Shown here in pieces: positions 1 through 5,677 of a stretch of 5,677 nucleotides of DNA; the stretch's first letter is position 1; every line of letters begins with the position of its first letter. Both the position numbers and the translations under genes were made by a program. Under the pieces are notes generated by a model. That model searched no databases, had not been told where the DNA came from, and saw nothing but the letters and a program-made list of their open reading frames with translations. The stretch covers positions 1 through 5,677 of the forward strand of contig JAAZAI010000227.1 in NCBI GenBank assembly GCA_012514445.1. Direction: 5' to 3'. Source of the DNA: Lentisphaerota bacterium. Lineage in GTDB: Bacteria; Verrucomicrobiota; Kiritimatiellia; RFP12; UBA3636.

Positions 1-29
1 CCGACGTCATGAAGACGACGGTGTGGTGA
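1..29 (+). CDS. Possible 3' end of an upstream gene
   Basis: An open frame enters from the left edge and ends at TGA 27-29, encoding only a tail of DVMKTTVW. The stop overlaps an ATG at 29-31 (TGATG), an arrangement often seen between translationally coupled operon genes. That is the only support: eight codons are too few to show homology or coding character, and the frame could be open by chance. If real, the gene would sit in the same operon as the sugar kinase that follows. No product can be named. Confidence 0.3.
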
Positions 30-52
30 TGCGAAGCGGGGATTCGTCAGAG

Positions 53-1342
53 ATGATTTTGGGAATCGATCTGGGTTCGACGGTCTTCAAGACCGAGGTT
101 TTCGACCGTGACTTGCGCCGGCTCGGTCGCGGTGCCGCGCCTGTCGTCTATGCGCCCTCCGCCGGCCATGCCGTCGAGATGCCGGTGGAAGCGGCCGAAG
201 AGGCGCTTCGCACGGCCATCCGCGGCGCGTTGGAAAGCGCCGGCTGCCGGCCCGAATCGCTTGCGGCCGTCGCCATCGCCAGCCAGGCGCAGACGTTCGC
301 CGTGCGCGGACCGGACGGGCGCGCCAAAGGACCGTTCATCTCCTGGCGCGACACGCGCTGCGAACATGACAATCCGGCCACGGCTCTTTCCGACTTTTCT
401 GCGCATACCAGCTTTGCTAGCGCCACGTCGGGACTGACGGTCTCGAAACTGGCGTTTCTGCAAGGCGAGTCGTCCGGCACGAGCATCGGTTCCGACGACC
501 GGATTCTCTGGCTCCCGACGTGGTTCGTGGAGCAATTCGTCGGCCGCGCCGTGGTCGACGACAATCTCGCCGCCATGAGCGGGCTCTATTCGATGCGCGT
601 CGGCGGCTGGTGGCCCGAGGCGCTGGCGCTCTGCGGCATCGCGCCGCGGCAGCTTCCCGCACTGGTTCCTCTGGGGACGTCCGCCGGCCTTGTCTGCGCG
701 GCAGGCGAGCGCTACGGCCTCCGCGCCGGCACGCCGGTCGTGCTTGGCGGCAACGACCAGACGGCCGCCGCCTACAGCGCCGGACTGCATGAAAGCGATT
801 CCGTGCTGATCGGACTCGGCACCGCGCAGGTCGTCTACGCGACCTACCCGCAGATGCCCGCTCCCACCCCCGGTCTGCTGCGCGGCCCCTATCCTGGCGG
901 ACGATTCTATCGACTCGGCGCCGACGATTGGGGCTCGGGCACGGTGAGCTGGGCTTGCCGGACGATTTCCGGCTTGGCGGATGTCAAAGACTTCGATCGT
1001 GCGGTATCGGTTGCACCGGAGGACTGCCACGGCGTGCGCTTCGTCGCGGACGGTCCGGCTGGCAGCGGACATTGGACGGGGCTGGACAATCCCGAGGCCA
1101 CGCCCGACGATCAGGCCCGCGCCGTGATCGTGACGCTCGTGGAGCGGATGGCGTCAATGGTCGCCAAGCTCGACGCCCCCGGCCCCGTGCTGCTCTGCGG
1201 CGGCGGCGCCGAATCCGCGCCGTGGCGGGAATGCCTGTCGCGGCGCCTCGGCGTGCGGCTTGCGAAGATGCCCGACGTGTCGCCCTCGCGGGGCGCGGCC
1301 CGGATGGTTCGCGACGGGCTCGCCGCCCGAGGATGCGTGTGA
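53..1342 (+). CDS. FGGY-family carbohydrate kinase (xylulokinase-like)
   Basis: Probable cytoplasmic ATP-dependent sugar kinase of the FGGY family, 429 aa from ATG 53, which is short for a family usually around 480-520 aa. Visible motifs: the N-terminal phosphate-binding strand LGIDLGST (residues 3-10); SQAQTF (77-82) and WRDTR (98-102), which correspond to the substrate-side segments of xylulokinases; GGNDQ, whose Asp (about residue 235) is the expected catalytic base; LIGLGTAQ next to it; and the nucleotide-binding LLCGGGAES near 380-388, followed by the usual C-terminal Gly-Ala-Ala segment. I chose ATG 53 because it puts the first motif at residue 3, as in the family. ATG 29, which overlaps a possible upstream stop, would add eight residues, and GTG 23 two more; neither has a clear Shine-Dalgarno. 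The family phosphorylates pentuloses, hexuloses, glycerol and related polyols. Replacement of the usual QMHG-like segment by QAQT makes a textbook xylulokinase assignment unsafe, so no symbol is given. The AraC-type regulator starts one base after the stop. Confidence 0.9.
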   Translation: MILGIDLGSTVFKTEVFDRDLRRLGRGAAPVVYAPSAGHAVEMPVEAAEEALRTAIRGALESAGCRPESLAAVAIASQAQTFAVRGPDGRAKGPFISWRDTRCEHDNPATALSDFSAHTSFASATSGLTVSKLAFLQGESSGTSIGSDDRILWLPTWFVEQFVGRAVVDDNLAAMSGLYSMRVGGWWPEALALCGIAPRQLPALVPLGTSAGLVCAAGERYGLRAGTPVVLGGNDQTAAAYSAGLHESDSVLIGLGTAQVVYATYPQMPAPTPGLLRGPYPGGRFYRLGADDWGSGTVSWACRTISGLADVKDFDRAVSVAPEDCHGVRFVADGPAGSGHWTGLDNPEATPDDQARAVIVTLVERMASMVAKLDAPGPVLLCGGGAESAPWRECLSRRLGVRLAKMPDVSPSRGAARMVRDGLAARGCV

Positions 1343-1343
1343 A

Positions 1344-2216
1344 ATGCAGGGCATGCGCGATAGCATGGTCTGGATGGAAATGGGAGAGGTGAAGCGGCGG
1401 TACCGCTTCCCGCTGCCGTTGATGACGGGCGTCACGATACAGCTCAACCACAGTGCCTACAACGGGTGGCACGAGGGTGTGATCGAGTTCTGCCTGAGAC
1501 TCTCGTCAGTGGATCCGTTCGCGGAGGACTGCATTGACGACACCGTCTACCATACGCCATATCCCCATGTCGTTCTCAAGCAGGCCGGGCACCATCACGT
1601 CTACAGTCACGATGCCTTCCGCAAGGCGGTCGTCCTGATCTATGCCTCGTCTTTGCGTCCGCAGTTCGAGGCGTTTGGCATCGATTTCCGCTTGCCCATC
1701 TGGCCAATTGCGATCACGCCGCGGATCAAGGACATCATCGGTCAGATCAAGCATCGGCTTCCCGTCGCACGGATGCCTGGCGTCGCCGACGAGCTGGACA
1801 CGCTGGCCTGGCTGCTTTTGCAGCATCTCTACGCACAACGCAAAGACCTGTTGAAGGTGGACACCCCCTTTGACGAGGGCGTCATGGTGATTGCCGAGCA
1901 CATGCAGAGGCATTTCGGGGACTCCCTCGACATCGTCGAACTGGCGCGACGGCATGGCATGTCGCGTCGAACTTTTTTCAGAAGCTGGGGAAGGGTCTTT
2001 TCGAAGACACCCAGCGCCTACCTGACGGACATCCGGATGGGGCAGGCCGCAATCATGTTGCGGCGGACTTCGATGCGGATCGCCGAGATCGCCGAGAGAA
2101 CCGGATATGGTTCCTGCGGTTATTTTTCCAGCGTGTTCCGTAATCGCCATGGTCTTTCGCCGCTGGCCTTTCGACACCAGTGGCTTGCCTCTCTGCCTCC
2201 TGAGGCGTCGCGCTGA
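1344..2216 (+). CDS. AraC-family transcriptional regulator
   Basis: DNA-binding regulator of the AraC/XylS family, 290 aa from ATG 1344, a typical length. The C-terminal ~100 residues carry two helix-turn-helix units. The first, at about 194-219, contains ELARRHGMSRRTFFR. The second, at about 244-270, contains IAEIAERTGYGSCGYFSSVF and is followed by RNRHGLSPLAFR, the family signature. The N-terminal part (about 20-170) has a segment ending HVVLKQAGHHHVYSH that resembles the cupin-like effector-binding fold of sugar-responsive members, followed by a helical region. The start is uncertain: ATG 1344, 1353, 1365, 1374 and 1380 are all in frame. I chose 1344 because it lies one base beyond the kinase stop, which suggests coupled translation, with a weak GGA about ten bases upstream. 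The likely target is the direct repeat upstream of the hydrolase gene that follows. The effector is probably a sugar, by context only. Confidence 0.93.
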   Translation: MQGMRDSMVWMEMGEVKRRYRFPLPLMTGVTIQLNHSAYNGWHEGVIEFCLRLSSVDPFAEDCIDDTVYHTPYPHVVLKQAGHHHVYSHDAFRKAVVLIYASSLRPQFEAFGIDFRLPIWPIAITPRIKDIIGQIKHRLPVARMPGVADELDTLAWLLLQHLYAQRKDLLKVDTPFDEGVMVIAEHMQRHFGDSLDIVELARRHGMSRRTFFRSWGRVFSKTPSAYLTDIRMGQAAIMLRRTSMRIAEIAERTGYGSCGYFSSVFRNRHGLSPLAFRHQWLASLPPEASR

Positions 2217-2249
2217 TCTTGGCGGCTCTCCGAGTCGAAATCAGCAGTT

Positions 2250-2281
2250 TGGCACGGAATCGTAAAAAACTGGCACGGGAT
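2250..2281 (+). promoter_or_regulatory. Candidate AraC-type operator: direct repeat with 21-bp period
   Basis: TGGCACGGAAT (2250-2260) recurs as TGGCACGGGAT (2271-2281), matching at 10 of 11 bases with a start-to-start distance of exactly 21 bp, two turns of B-DNA. AraC-family activators typically bind two direct half-sites spaced about this far apart, with the downstream one touching the -35 element. Here the repeat lies 34-66 bp after the stop of an AraC-family gene and just upstream of a possible promoter for the hydrolase gene, with an A-run (2264-2269) between the copies. Binding by the neighbouring regulator is inferred, not shown. Confidence 0.55.
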
Positions 2282-2290
2282 TCCCTTGCC
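2272..2290. repeat. Imperfect dyad overlapping the second operator copy
   Basis: GGCA-c-GGG (2272-2279) pairs with CCC-t-TGCC (2283-2290) around a 3-base centre: seven pairs with one C/T mismatch. On the minus strand the hairpin would be followed by a run of six T (2269 to 2264), the layout of an intrinsic terminator for leftward transcription. On the plus strand no T-run follows, so it cannot serve as the terminator of the regulator gene. It may be a palindromic operator element, a block to antisense transcription from the hydrolase side, or chance. Confidence 0.35.
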
Positions 2291-2315
2291 CCTCCAGGGT
2301 GCGTCCGGGTAAGAT
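2286..2315 (+). promoter_or_regulatory. Possible sigma70-like promoter for the hydrolase gene
   Basis: TTGCCC (2286-2291, four of six matches to TTGACA) is separated by 18 bp from TAAGAT (2310-2315, four of six matches to TATAAT). The weak -35 lies four bases after the second TGGCACGG half-site, which is where a class II AraC-type activator would contact polymerase. Predicted transcription would begin near 2322, leaving a leader of roughly 70 nt. Weak hexamers occur easily by chance, so support comes mostly from the position relative to the direct repeat. Confidence 0.35.
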
Positions 2316-2375
2316 TCACGCATGCCCACCTTCATGTCGGGGGGAGGGCTTCTGCCAACGAGACGACGAAGACCC

Positions 2376-2380
2376 AGGGG
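2376..2380 (+). promoter_or_regulatory. Shine-Dalgarno deciding the hydrolase start
   Basis: AGGGG ends nine bases before ATG 2390, a good spacing. The open frame continues upstream to about 2219, but that stretch overlaps the candidate operator and promoter and encodes no recognisable domain, so translation is taken to begin at 2390. ATG 2399 is an alternative in the same frame. Confidence 0.5.
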
Positions 2381-2389
2381 TGGATCACC

Positions 2390-3793
2390 ATGGACAGGAT
2401 GCGGAAGACCGGGCAGGTGAAGGCCTGTCATTCACTTGAAGTCAATCAATCCAAGATCGGTCTGGGCTTCGAGAAACTTGATCGGGATGTCTTCGATCCC
2501 GAGAAGGCCTACGACCGAGTCGCCGAGTCCGGGGTGAAGTGGATCCGGATTCAGTCGGGCTGGGCGCGAACCGAACGCGAACCGGGCGTCTACGACTTCG
2601 CGTGGCTTGACGCGATCGTCGACAACCTGCGAGTCCGGGGGCTGAAGCCGTGGCTCTGCCTTTGCTACGGAAATGGTCTCTATGACGAGGCGGCGGCGAA
2701 GGTCTTCGGCAGCGTGGGATGCCCTCCGATCAACAACGCGGCGCAGAAGCGGGCGTGGCACGATTACGTGTCGAGATTGACCGCGCGATACCGAGGCAAG
2801 ATCACCCATTACGAAGTCTGGAACGAGCCGGACGGGGCCTGGTGCTGGAAGCAGGGTCCGAACGGCGCCGAGTACGGCGAATTCGTCATCGCCACGGCGG
2901 CGGCGGTTCGCGAAGGAGACCCGGCCGCGAAAGTGATCGCGGGTTCCGTCTGCCTGAAGGACATGGCCTGGCTCTGCGCCGTTGCGGCGACCGGCGCGTT
3001 GTCCCATGCCGATGCGCTGACGTATCACGAATACTCGGAAGACGAGACGGGAAACATCGAGCGCGTCAGGGTCCTGCGGTCGTTCTGCACGCGCTTCAAC
3101 CCCGACATCAAGATCATTCAGGGCGAATCGGGTTCGCAGTCGCGGAGCGACGGCGCCGGTGCGCTCGCGGGGATGGCGTGGACGCCGCTTCGTCAGGCGA
3201 AGCAACTTCTGCGGCACACGCTCAGCGATCTGCTCTGCGAGGTGGAGTTTCTGTCGTACTTCTCGTGCATGGACATGATCGAGGCGCTCAACGGGACCGT
3301 GGGCGACAAGGCGAGCTATCTCGACTACGGCTACTTCGGCGTGCTCGGCGCCGACTTCGACGAGGACGGGCGTTCGACGGGAGACTACACGCCGAAGCCT
3401 TCCTACTACGCGCTTCAGAACATCGCCTCGCTCTTCCGCGAAGACTTCAACGTGGTCGATCTTCCGGTGATCGGCCAGCCGACGCTTTCCCGTCGGGTCC
3501 ATCGGGATGACCGGACGGCCGATTTGACCACGGGTGCCTTCAGCAAGCCGAATGGTTCTTCCGCGTTCGTGTACTGGAAGCCGACGCCGCTTCTGACGAC
3601 GACTTACGAGGGGACCGTCACCTGGCAGGTCGCGGGCGTGAAGGGCCAGCCGCGCCTTGTCAACCTGCTCGACGGCGCGATCTACGAGATCCCCGACGCG
3701 ATGGTCCAGGACGAGGGGAATGGATGCTACAGGCTGCTTCATCTCCCCGTCATGGACTATCCGCTGCTGCTCACCTTCGGGGACTTCCTCTAG
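2390..3793 (+). CDS. Cytoplasmic glycoside hydrolase, clan GH-A type (GH39/GH5-like)
   Basis: Predicted retaining glycoside hydrolase, 467 aa from ATG 2390. A (beta/alpha)8 barrel spans roughly residues 16-345. It opens with IGLGFEKLD and a GVKWIRIQSGWARTE segment, then PGVYDFAWLD, the pattern of GH39, GH42 and GH5-type enzymes. YEVWNEPDG places the likely acid/base Glu at residue 146. KIIQGESGS places a candidate nucleophile Glu at 246, and the 100-residue gap fits clan GH-A. THYEVW and ALTYHEYS correspond to other active-site strands. Residues about 345-467 form a likely beta-rich C-terminal domain ending YPLLLTFGDF. There is no N-terminal hydrophobic signal, so the enzyme should act inside the cell on imported oligosaccharides or glycosides. 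The gene has its own leader with a possible AraC-type operator and probably forms a separate transcript from the kinase-regulator pair. The following 36 bp before the convergent trpA end show no strong hairpin with a T-run. Beta-xylosidase is one possibility given the xylulokinase-like neighbour, but the family number and substrate cannot be fixed by reading. Confidence 0.85.
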   Translation: MDRMRKTGQVKACHSLEVNQSKIGLGFEKLDRDVFDPEKAYDRVAESGVKWIRIQSGWARTEREPGVYDFAWLDAIVDNLRVRGLKPWLCLCYGNGLYDEAAAKVFGSVGCPPINNAAQKRAWHDYVSRLTARYRGKITHYEVWNEPDGAWCWKQGPNGAEYGEFVIATAAAVREGDPAAKVIAGSVCLKDMAWLCAVAATGALSHADALTYHEYSEDETGNIERVRVLRSFCTRFNPDIKIIQGESGSQSRSDGAGALAGMAWTPLRQAKQLLRHTLSDLLCEVEFLSYFSCMDMIEALNGTVGDKASYLDYGYFGVLGADFDEDGRSTGDYTPKPSYYALQNIASLFREDFNVVDLPVIGQPTLSRRVHRDDRTADLTTGAFSKPNGSSAFVYWKPTPLLTTTYEGTVTWQVAGVKGQPRLVNLLDGAIYEIPDAMVQDEGNGCYRLLHLPVMDYPLLLTFGDFL

Positions 3794-3829
3794 ATCCGGA
3801 TGTCCCGGACCGTCGCCGGAGGCTCGGTG

Positions 3830-4651
3830 TCACGGCGTGCGGCGCAAAGAGGTCCGGTCGGCGCCGGCGCGGAGCTCGCGGACTTTCGCGGCGACGATGG
3901 CCGGCAATTCGCCTGGCGTGGCGGCGTGCCGTTCCACGAGCGAGACGAGCGCGCTGCCCACGACGATGCCGTCGGCGAGCGGCGCGAGGGTTGCGGCGTC
4001 CTCCCCCGAGCTGATGCCGAAGCCCAGGCAGACGGGCAGGGGCACGGCCGCCCGCACTTCCGCCGCATGGCGCTTCACCGCCTCGAAGTCGAGCCCGCCG
4101 GTGCCGGTCACGCCGAGCCGCGTGATGAGGTAGAGGAAGCCGCCAGCGCCAGTCGCGAGCTTGCGCAGCCGCTCCGGGGTGGTTGTCGGCGCGGCGAGGC
4201 GGATGAGGTGGATGCCGAAAGGTCCAAGCGCGGCCGCGAGCGGTCCGGCTTCTTCCGGCGGCAGGTCGACCACGAGCATGCCGTCGACGCCGGCCGCTGC
4301 CGCTTCCTTCGCCGTGCGCGCCAGACCGTACTTGAAGATCGGGTTGTAGTAGCTGAAGAGCACGATGGGCGTGTCCGCGGCGCGGCGCAGTTCGGCGGCG
4401 AGCGCGATCGTGCGGCTGAGCGAGGCGCCGGTCTTGAGCGCGCGCTGCGAGGCGCGCTGGATCACGGGGCCGTCGGCCGTGGGATCGGAGAAGGGCACGC
4501 CGAGCTCGACGACGTCGAGTCCCGCCGCGCAGGCCTGGCGGAGGATCGCGAGGCTTGTGTCGTGGTCGGGGTCGCCGGCCGTGAGAAACCCGACGAGGGC
4601 CTTGCGGCCTTGGGCCGCGAGCGTGGAGAAGGTGGTGTCGATGCGGTTCAT
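3830..4651 (-). CDS. trpA: Tryptophan synthase alpha chain
   Basis: Cleaves indole-3-glycerol phosphate to indole and glyceraldehyde 3-phosphate; the indole is channelled to TrpB in the cytoplasmic alpha2beta2 complex, the last step of tryptophan synthesis. It is 273 aa, near the usual ~268. Diagnostic segments: GFLTAGDP (21-28), VELGVPFSDPTADGP (48-62), FSYYNP, GMLVVDLPPEE, YLITRLGVTGTG, LGFGIS and the phosphate-binding GSALV. From ATG 4651 the catalytic Glu and Asp fall at residues 49 and 60, the same numbers as in the Salmonella enzyme, which strongly favours this start over TTG 4669. No Shine-Dalgarno precedes it: the upstream bases on the coding strand are C-rich (CCCCCTCCCCC) and could not pair with the 16S tail. 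The gene lies 140 bp downstream of trpB, separated by a heptamer array, instead of overlapping or abutting it as is common. It faces the hydrolase gene tail to tail. The enzyme itself looks intact. Confidence 0.98.
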   Translation of the reverse strand: MNRIDTTFSTLAAQGRKALVGFLTAGDPDHDTSLAILRQACAAGLDVVELGVPFSDPTADGPVIQRASQRALKTGASLSRTIALAAELRRAADTPIVLFSYYNPIFKYGLARTAKEAAAAGVDGMLVVDLPPEEAGPLAAALGPFGIHLIRLAAPTTTPERLRKLATGAGGFLYLITRLGVTGTGGLDFEAVKRHAAEVRAAVPLPVCLGFGISSGEDAATLAPLADGIVVGSALVSLVERHAATPGELPAIVAAKVRELRAGADRTSLRRTP

Positions 4652-4667
4652 GGGGGAGGGGGCTTTC

Positions 4668-4814
4668 AAATTACGAATTACGAATTACGAATTACAAATT
4701 ACGGATTACGGATTGCGAGTCTCAAGTTTCAAGTTTCGAGTTTCCAGTTCCAAATTTCAAATTTCCAATTTCCAATTTCAAGTTTCCAATTTCAAGTTTC
4801 CAATTTCAAATACC
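4668..4814. repeat. Tandem heptamer array, 21 units, between trpB and trpA
   Basis: The 147 bp divide without a single phase slip into 21 heptamers. On the plus strand the consensus is N-A-(A/G)-T-T-(T/A)-C; T at position 4 and C at position 7 are present in all 21 units, and A at position 2 and T at position 5 in 19. There are two blocks. Units 1-7 (4668-4716) are GAATTAC or GGATTAC types. Units 8-21 (4717-4814) are AAGTTTC, CAATTTC or AAATTTC types, with an alternating 14-bp pattern of CAATTTC and AAGTTTC at 4773-4807. GGCTTTC at 4661-4667 may be a decayed extra unit. GC is 31% against a GC-rich background. Read in the trp direction the unit is GWAAYTN, giving a purine-rich transcript with little pairing potential. 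The right end overlaps the 3' end of trpB by 23 bp. No transposase or terminal inverted repeats are seen. Short tandem heptanucleotide repeats (STRR) are known in cyanobacteria, but the sequence class here differs as far as I can tell. Confidence 0.95.
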
Positions 4815-5677
4815 TCACGACGTGGTCGAGATCCTTGTCGCCGCGGCCGGAGAGGCAGACGAGGATGACGTCGTCCTTGGGGCGGCGGGCGGCTTCGCGG
4901 ATGGCGCCGGCGAGGGCGTGCGAGCTTTCCAGCGCGGGGATGATGCCTTCGTACTTGCAGAGCAACTGGAAGGCCTCGACCGCCTCGGCGTCGGTCACGC
5001 CGGCGTAGCGCACGCGGCCGAGGTCGTGGAGCAGCGCGTGCTCGGGCCCCACGCCCGGGTAGTCGAGGCCGGCGGAGATAGACCACGCCTCGTGAATCTG
5101 CCCTTCGTCGCTTTGCAGGAGGTACGTCATCGCCCCGTGCAGGCTTCCGGGCGAGCCTCCAGAGATCGAGGCCGCGTGGCGCGGCGTGTCGAGGCCATCG
5201 CCGGCGGCCTCGATGCCGAGCATCGCGCAGGGGTCGTCGAGGAAGGGATAGAACAGCCCCATCGCGTTGCTGCCGCCGCCGACGCAGGCGACGAGGAGGT
5301 CGGGCATGCGGCCCGCGCAGGCGACGATCTGCTTGCGCGCCTCGTCGCCGATCACGCGCTGGAAGTTGCGCACCATCATCGGGTATGGATGCGGCCCGGA
5401 GACGGTGCCGATGACGTAGAACGTGTCGTCGCTTTCGCCGACCCAGTAGCGCAGCGCCTCGTTCATGGCGTCCTTGAGCGTGGCCGTGCCGGAGGTGACG
5501 GGCACGACCTCGGCTCCGAGCAGCTTCATGCGCAGGACGTTGGGCGCCTGGCGCTCGACGTCCTCCTTGCCCATGAAGACCTTGCATTCCATGCCGAAGC
5601 GGGCGGCGATGGTGGCGGTGGCGACGCCGTGCTGGCCTGCGCCCGTTTCGGCGATGAGCTTCTTCTTGCCCATGCGG
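4792..5677 (-). CDS. trpB: Tryptophan synthase beta chain, 5' end outside the window
   Basis: PLP enzyme joining indole (from TrpA) and L-serine to make L-tryptophan. The window holds about 294 C-terminal residues of a protein usually near 400 aa. The frame is open to the right edge, and the PLP-binding Lys lies upstream of it. ATG 5673 is not the start: it is the Met of the internal segment RMGKKKLIAETGAGQHG, which contains the catalytic Glu (E109 of the Salmonella enzyme). Further marks are TLKDAMNEALRYWV, GTVSGPHPYPMMVRNFQ, the phosphate-binding GGGSNAMG, GPEHALLHDLGR, EGIIPALESSHA and the PLP-ring-contacting Ser in LSGRGDKD. All are in order with no frameshift. The C-terminus after VVRYL is KLET, encoded by the heptamer array, which also provides the stop at 4794-4792. 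Transcription continues towards trpA, 140 bp on. The true start lies beyond 5677. Confidence 0.98.
   Translation of the reverse strand, partial: RMGKKKLIAETGAGQHGVATATIAARFGMECKVFMGKEDVERQAPNVLRMKLLGAEVVPVTSGTATLKDAMNEALRYWVGESDDTFYVIGTVSGPHPYPMMVRNFQRVIGDEARKQIVACAGRMPDLLVACVGGGSNAMGLFYPFLDDPCAMLGIEAAGDGLDTPRHAASISGGSPGSLHGAMTYLLQSDEGQIHEAWSISAGLDYPGVGPEHALLHDLGRVRYAGVTDAEAVEAFQLLCKYEGIIPALESSHALAGAIREAARRPKDDVILVCLSGRGDKDLDHVVRYLKLET

Noticed and set aside
47..1072. Long minus-strand open frame opposite the kinase
   Set aside because: The plus strand carries a complete FGGY motif set; the antisense product is Arg-rich with no recognisable domain.
2382..2389. GGATCACC just before the hydrolase ATG, identical to part of the 16S rRNA 3' tail
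   Set aside because: It has the same sense as the rRNA and so cannot pair with it; an eight-base match is expected by chance.
2322..2420. Small upstream ORF (32 codons) overlapping the hydrolase start
   Set aside because: No Shine-Dalgarno at its ATG, an Arg/Gly/Pro-rich product, and no attenuation-like codon run; probably chance in the leader.
2755..2765. Another TGGCACGAT word resembling the operator half-site
   Set aside because: It encodes Trp-His-Asp inside the hydrolase barrel and has no partner 21 bp away.
3794..3829. Bidirectional terminator in the convergent gap between the hydrolase gene and trpA
   Set aside because: Only a 4-bp CCGG/CCGG pairing is visible, with no T-run on either strand; not enough to call.
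4668..4814. CRISPR array
   Set aside because: Units are 7 bp in direct tandem with no spacers, and no cas genes are present.
3800..5008. Plus-strand open frame of about 400 codons across trpA, the array and part of trpB
   Set aside because: It is antisense to two clearly homologous trp genes; its Arg/Ala/Glu-rich sequence is typical of a high-GC shadow frame, and the ITNYELRITNY-like stretch is only the translated heptamer array.

Overview
The window (about 60-65% GC by eye) holds the end of a possible upstream gene, three plus-strand genes that look like a small carbohydrate-use locus, and, converging on them from the right, the tryptophan synthase genes trpB and trpA on the minus strand. 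The mix of an FGGY sugar kinase, an AraC-family regulator, a cytoplasmic clan GH-A-like glycoside hydrolase and AT-rich heptamer tandem repeats between GC-rich genes suggests an environmental or gut bacterium of the PVC group (Lentisphaerota, Kiritimatiellota or a relative). That placement is inference; no marker gene is present.

Layout. Positions 1-29 may be the last codons of an upstream gene whose TGA overlaps an ATG. Next come an FGGY kinase (53-1342) and, one base after its stop, an AraC-family regulator (1344-2216), so the two are probably co-transcribed. A 173-bp gap follows. It carries a near-perfect 11-bp direct repeat with a 21-bp period, a plausible sigma70-like promoter just downstream, and an imperfect dyad overlapping the second repeat copy. 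It leads into a 467-aa glycoside hydrolase with no signal peptide (2390-3793). A 36-bp convergent gap without a convincing terminator separates this from the end of trpA (3830-4651, minus). Upstream of trpA lies trpB (4792 to beyond 5677, minus, start outside the window).

How the parts may work together. The regulator probably senses a sugar and binds the paired half-sites to switch on the hydrolase. The hydrolase would release sugar inside the cell, and the kinase would phosphorylate a released or isomerised sugar. The substrate cannot be fixed from this window. TrpA and TrpB form the tryptophan synthase alpha2beta2 complex and have no evident link to the sugar locus.

The most unusual structure is a tandem array of 21 heptamers (147 bp, 31% GC) in strict 7-bp phase between trpB and trpA. 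It starts exactly where TrpB homology should end, supplies the last TrpB codons and the stop, and pushes the normally tightly coupled trpB and trpA 140 bp apart. The second most interesting signal is the 21-bp-spaced direct repeat upstream of the hydrolase, which matches the geometry of AraC-type half-sites.
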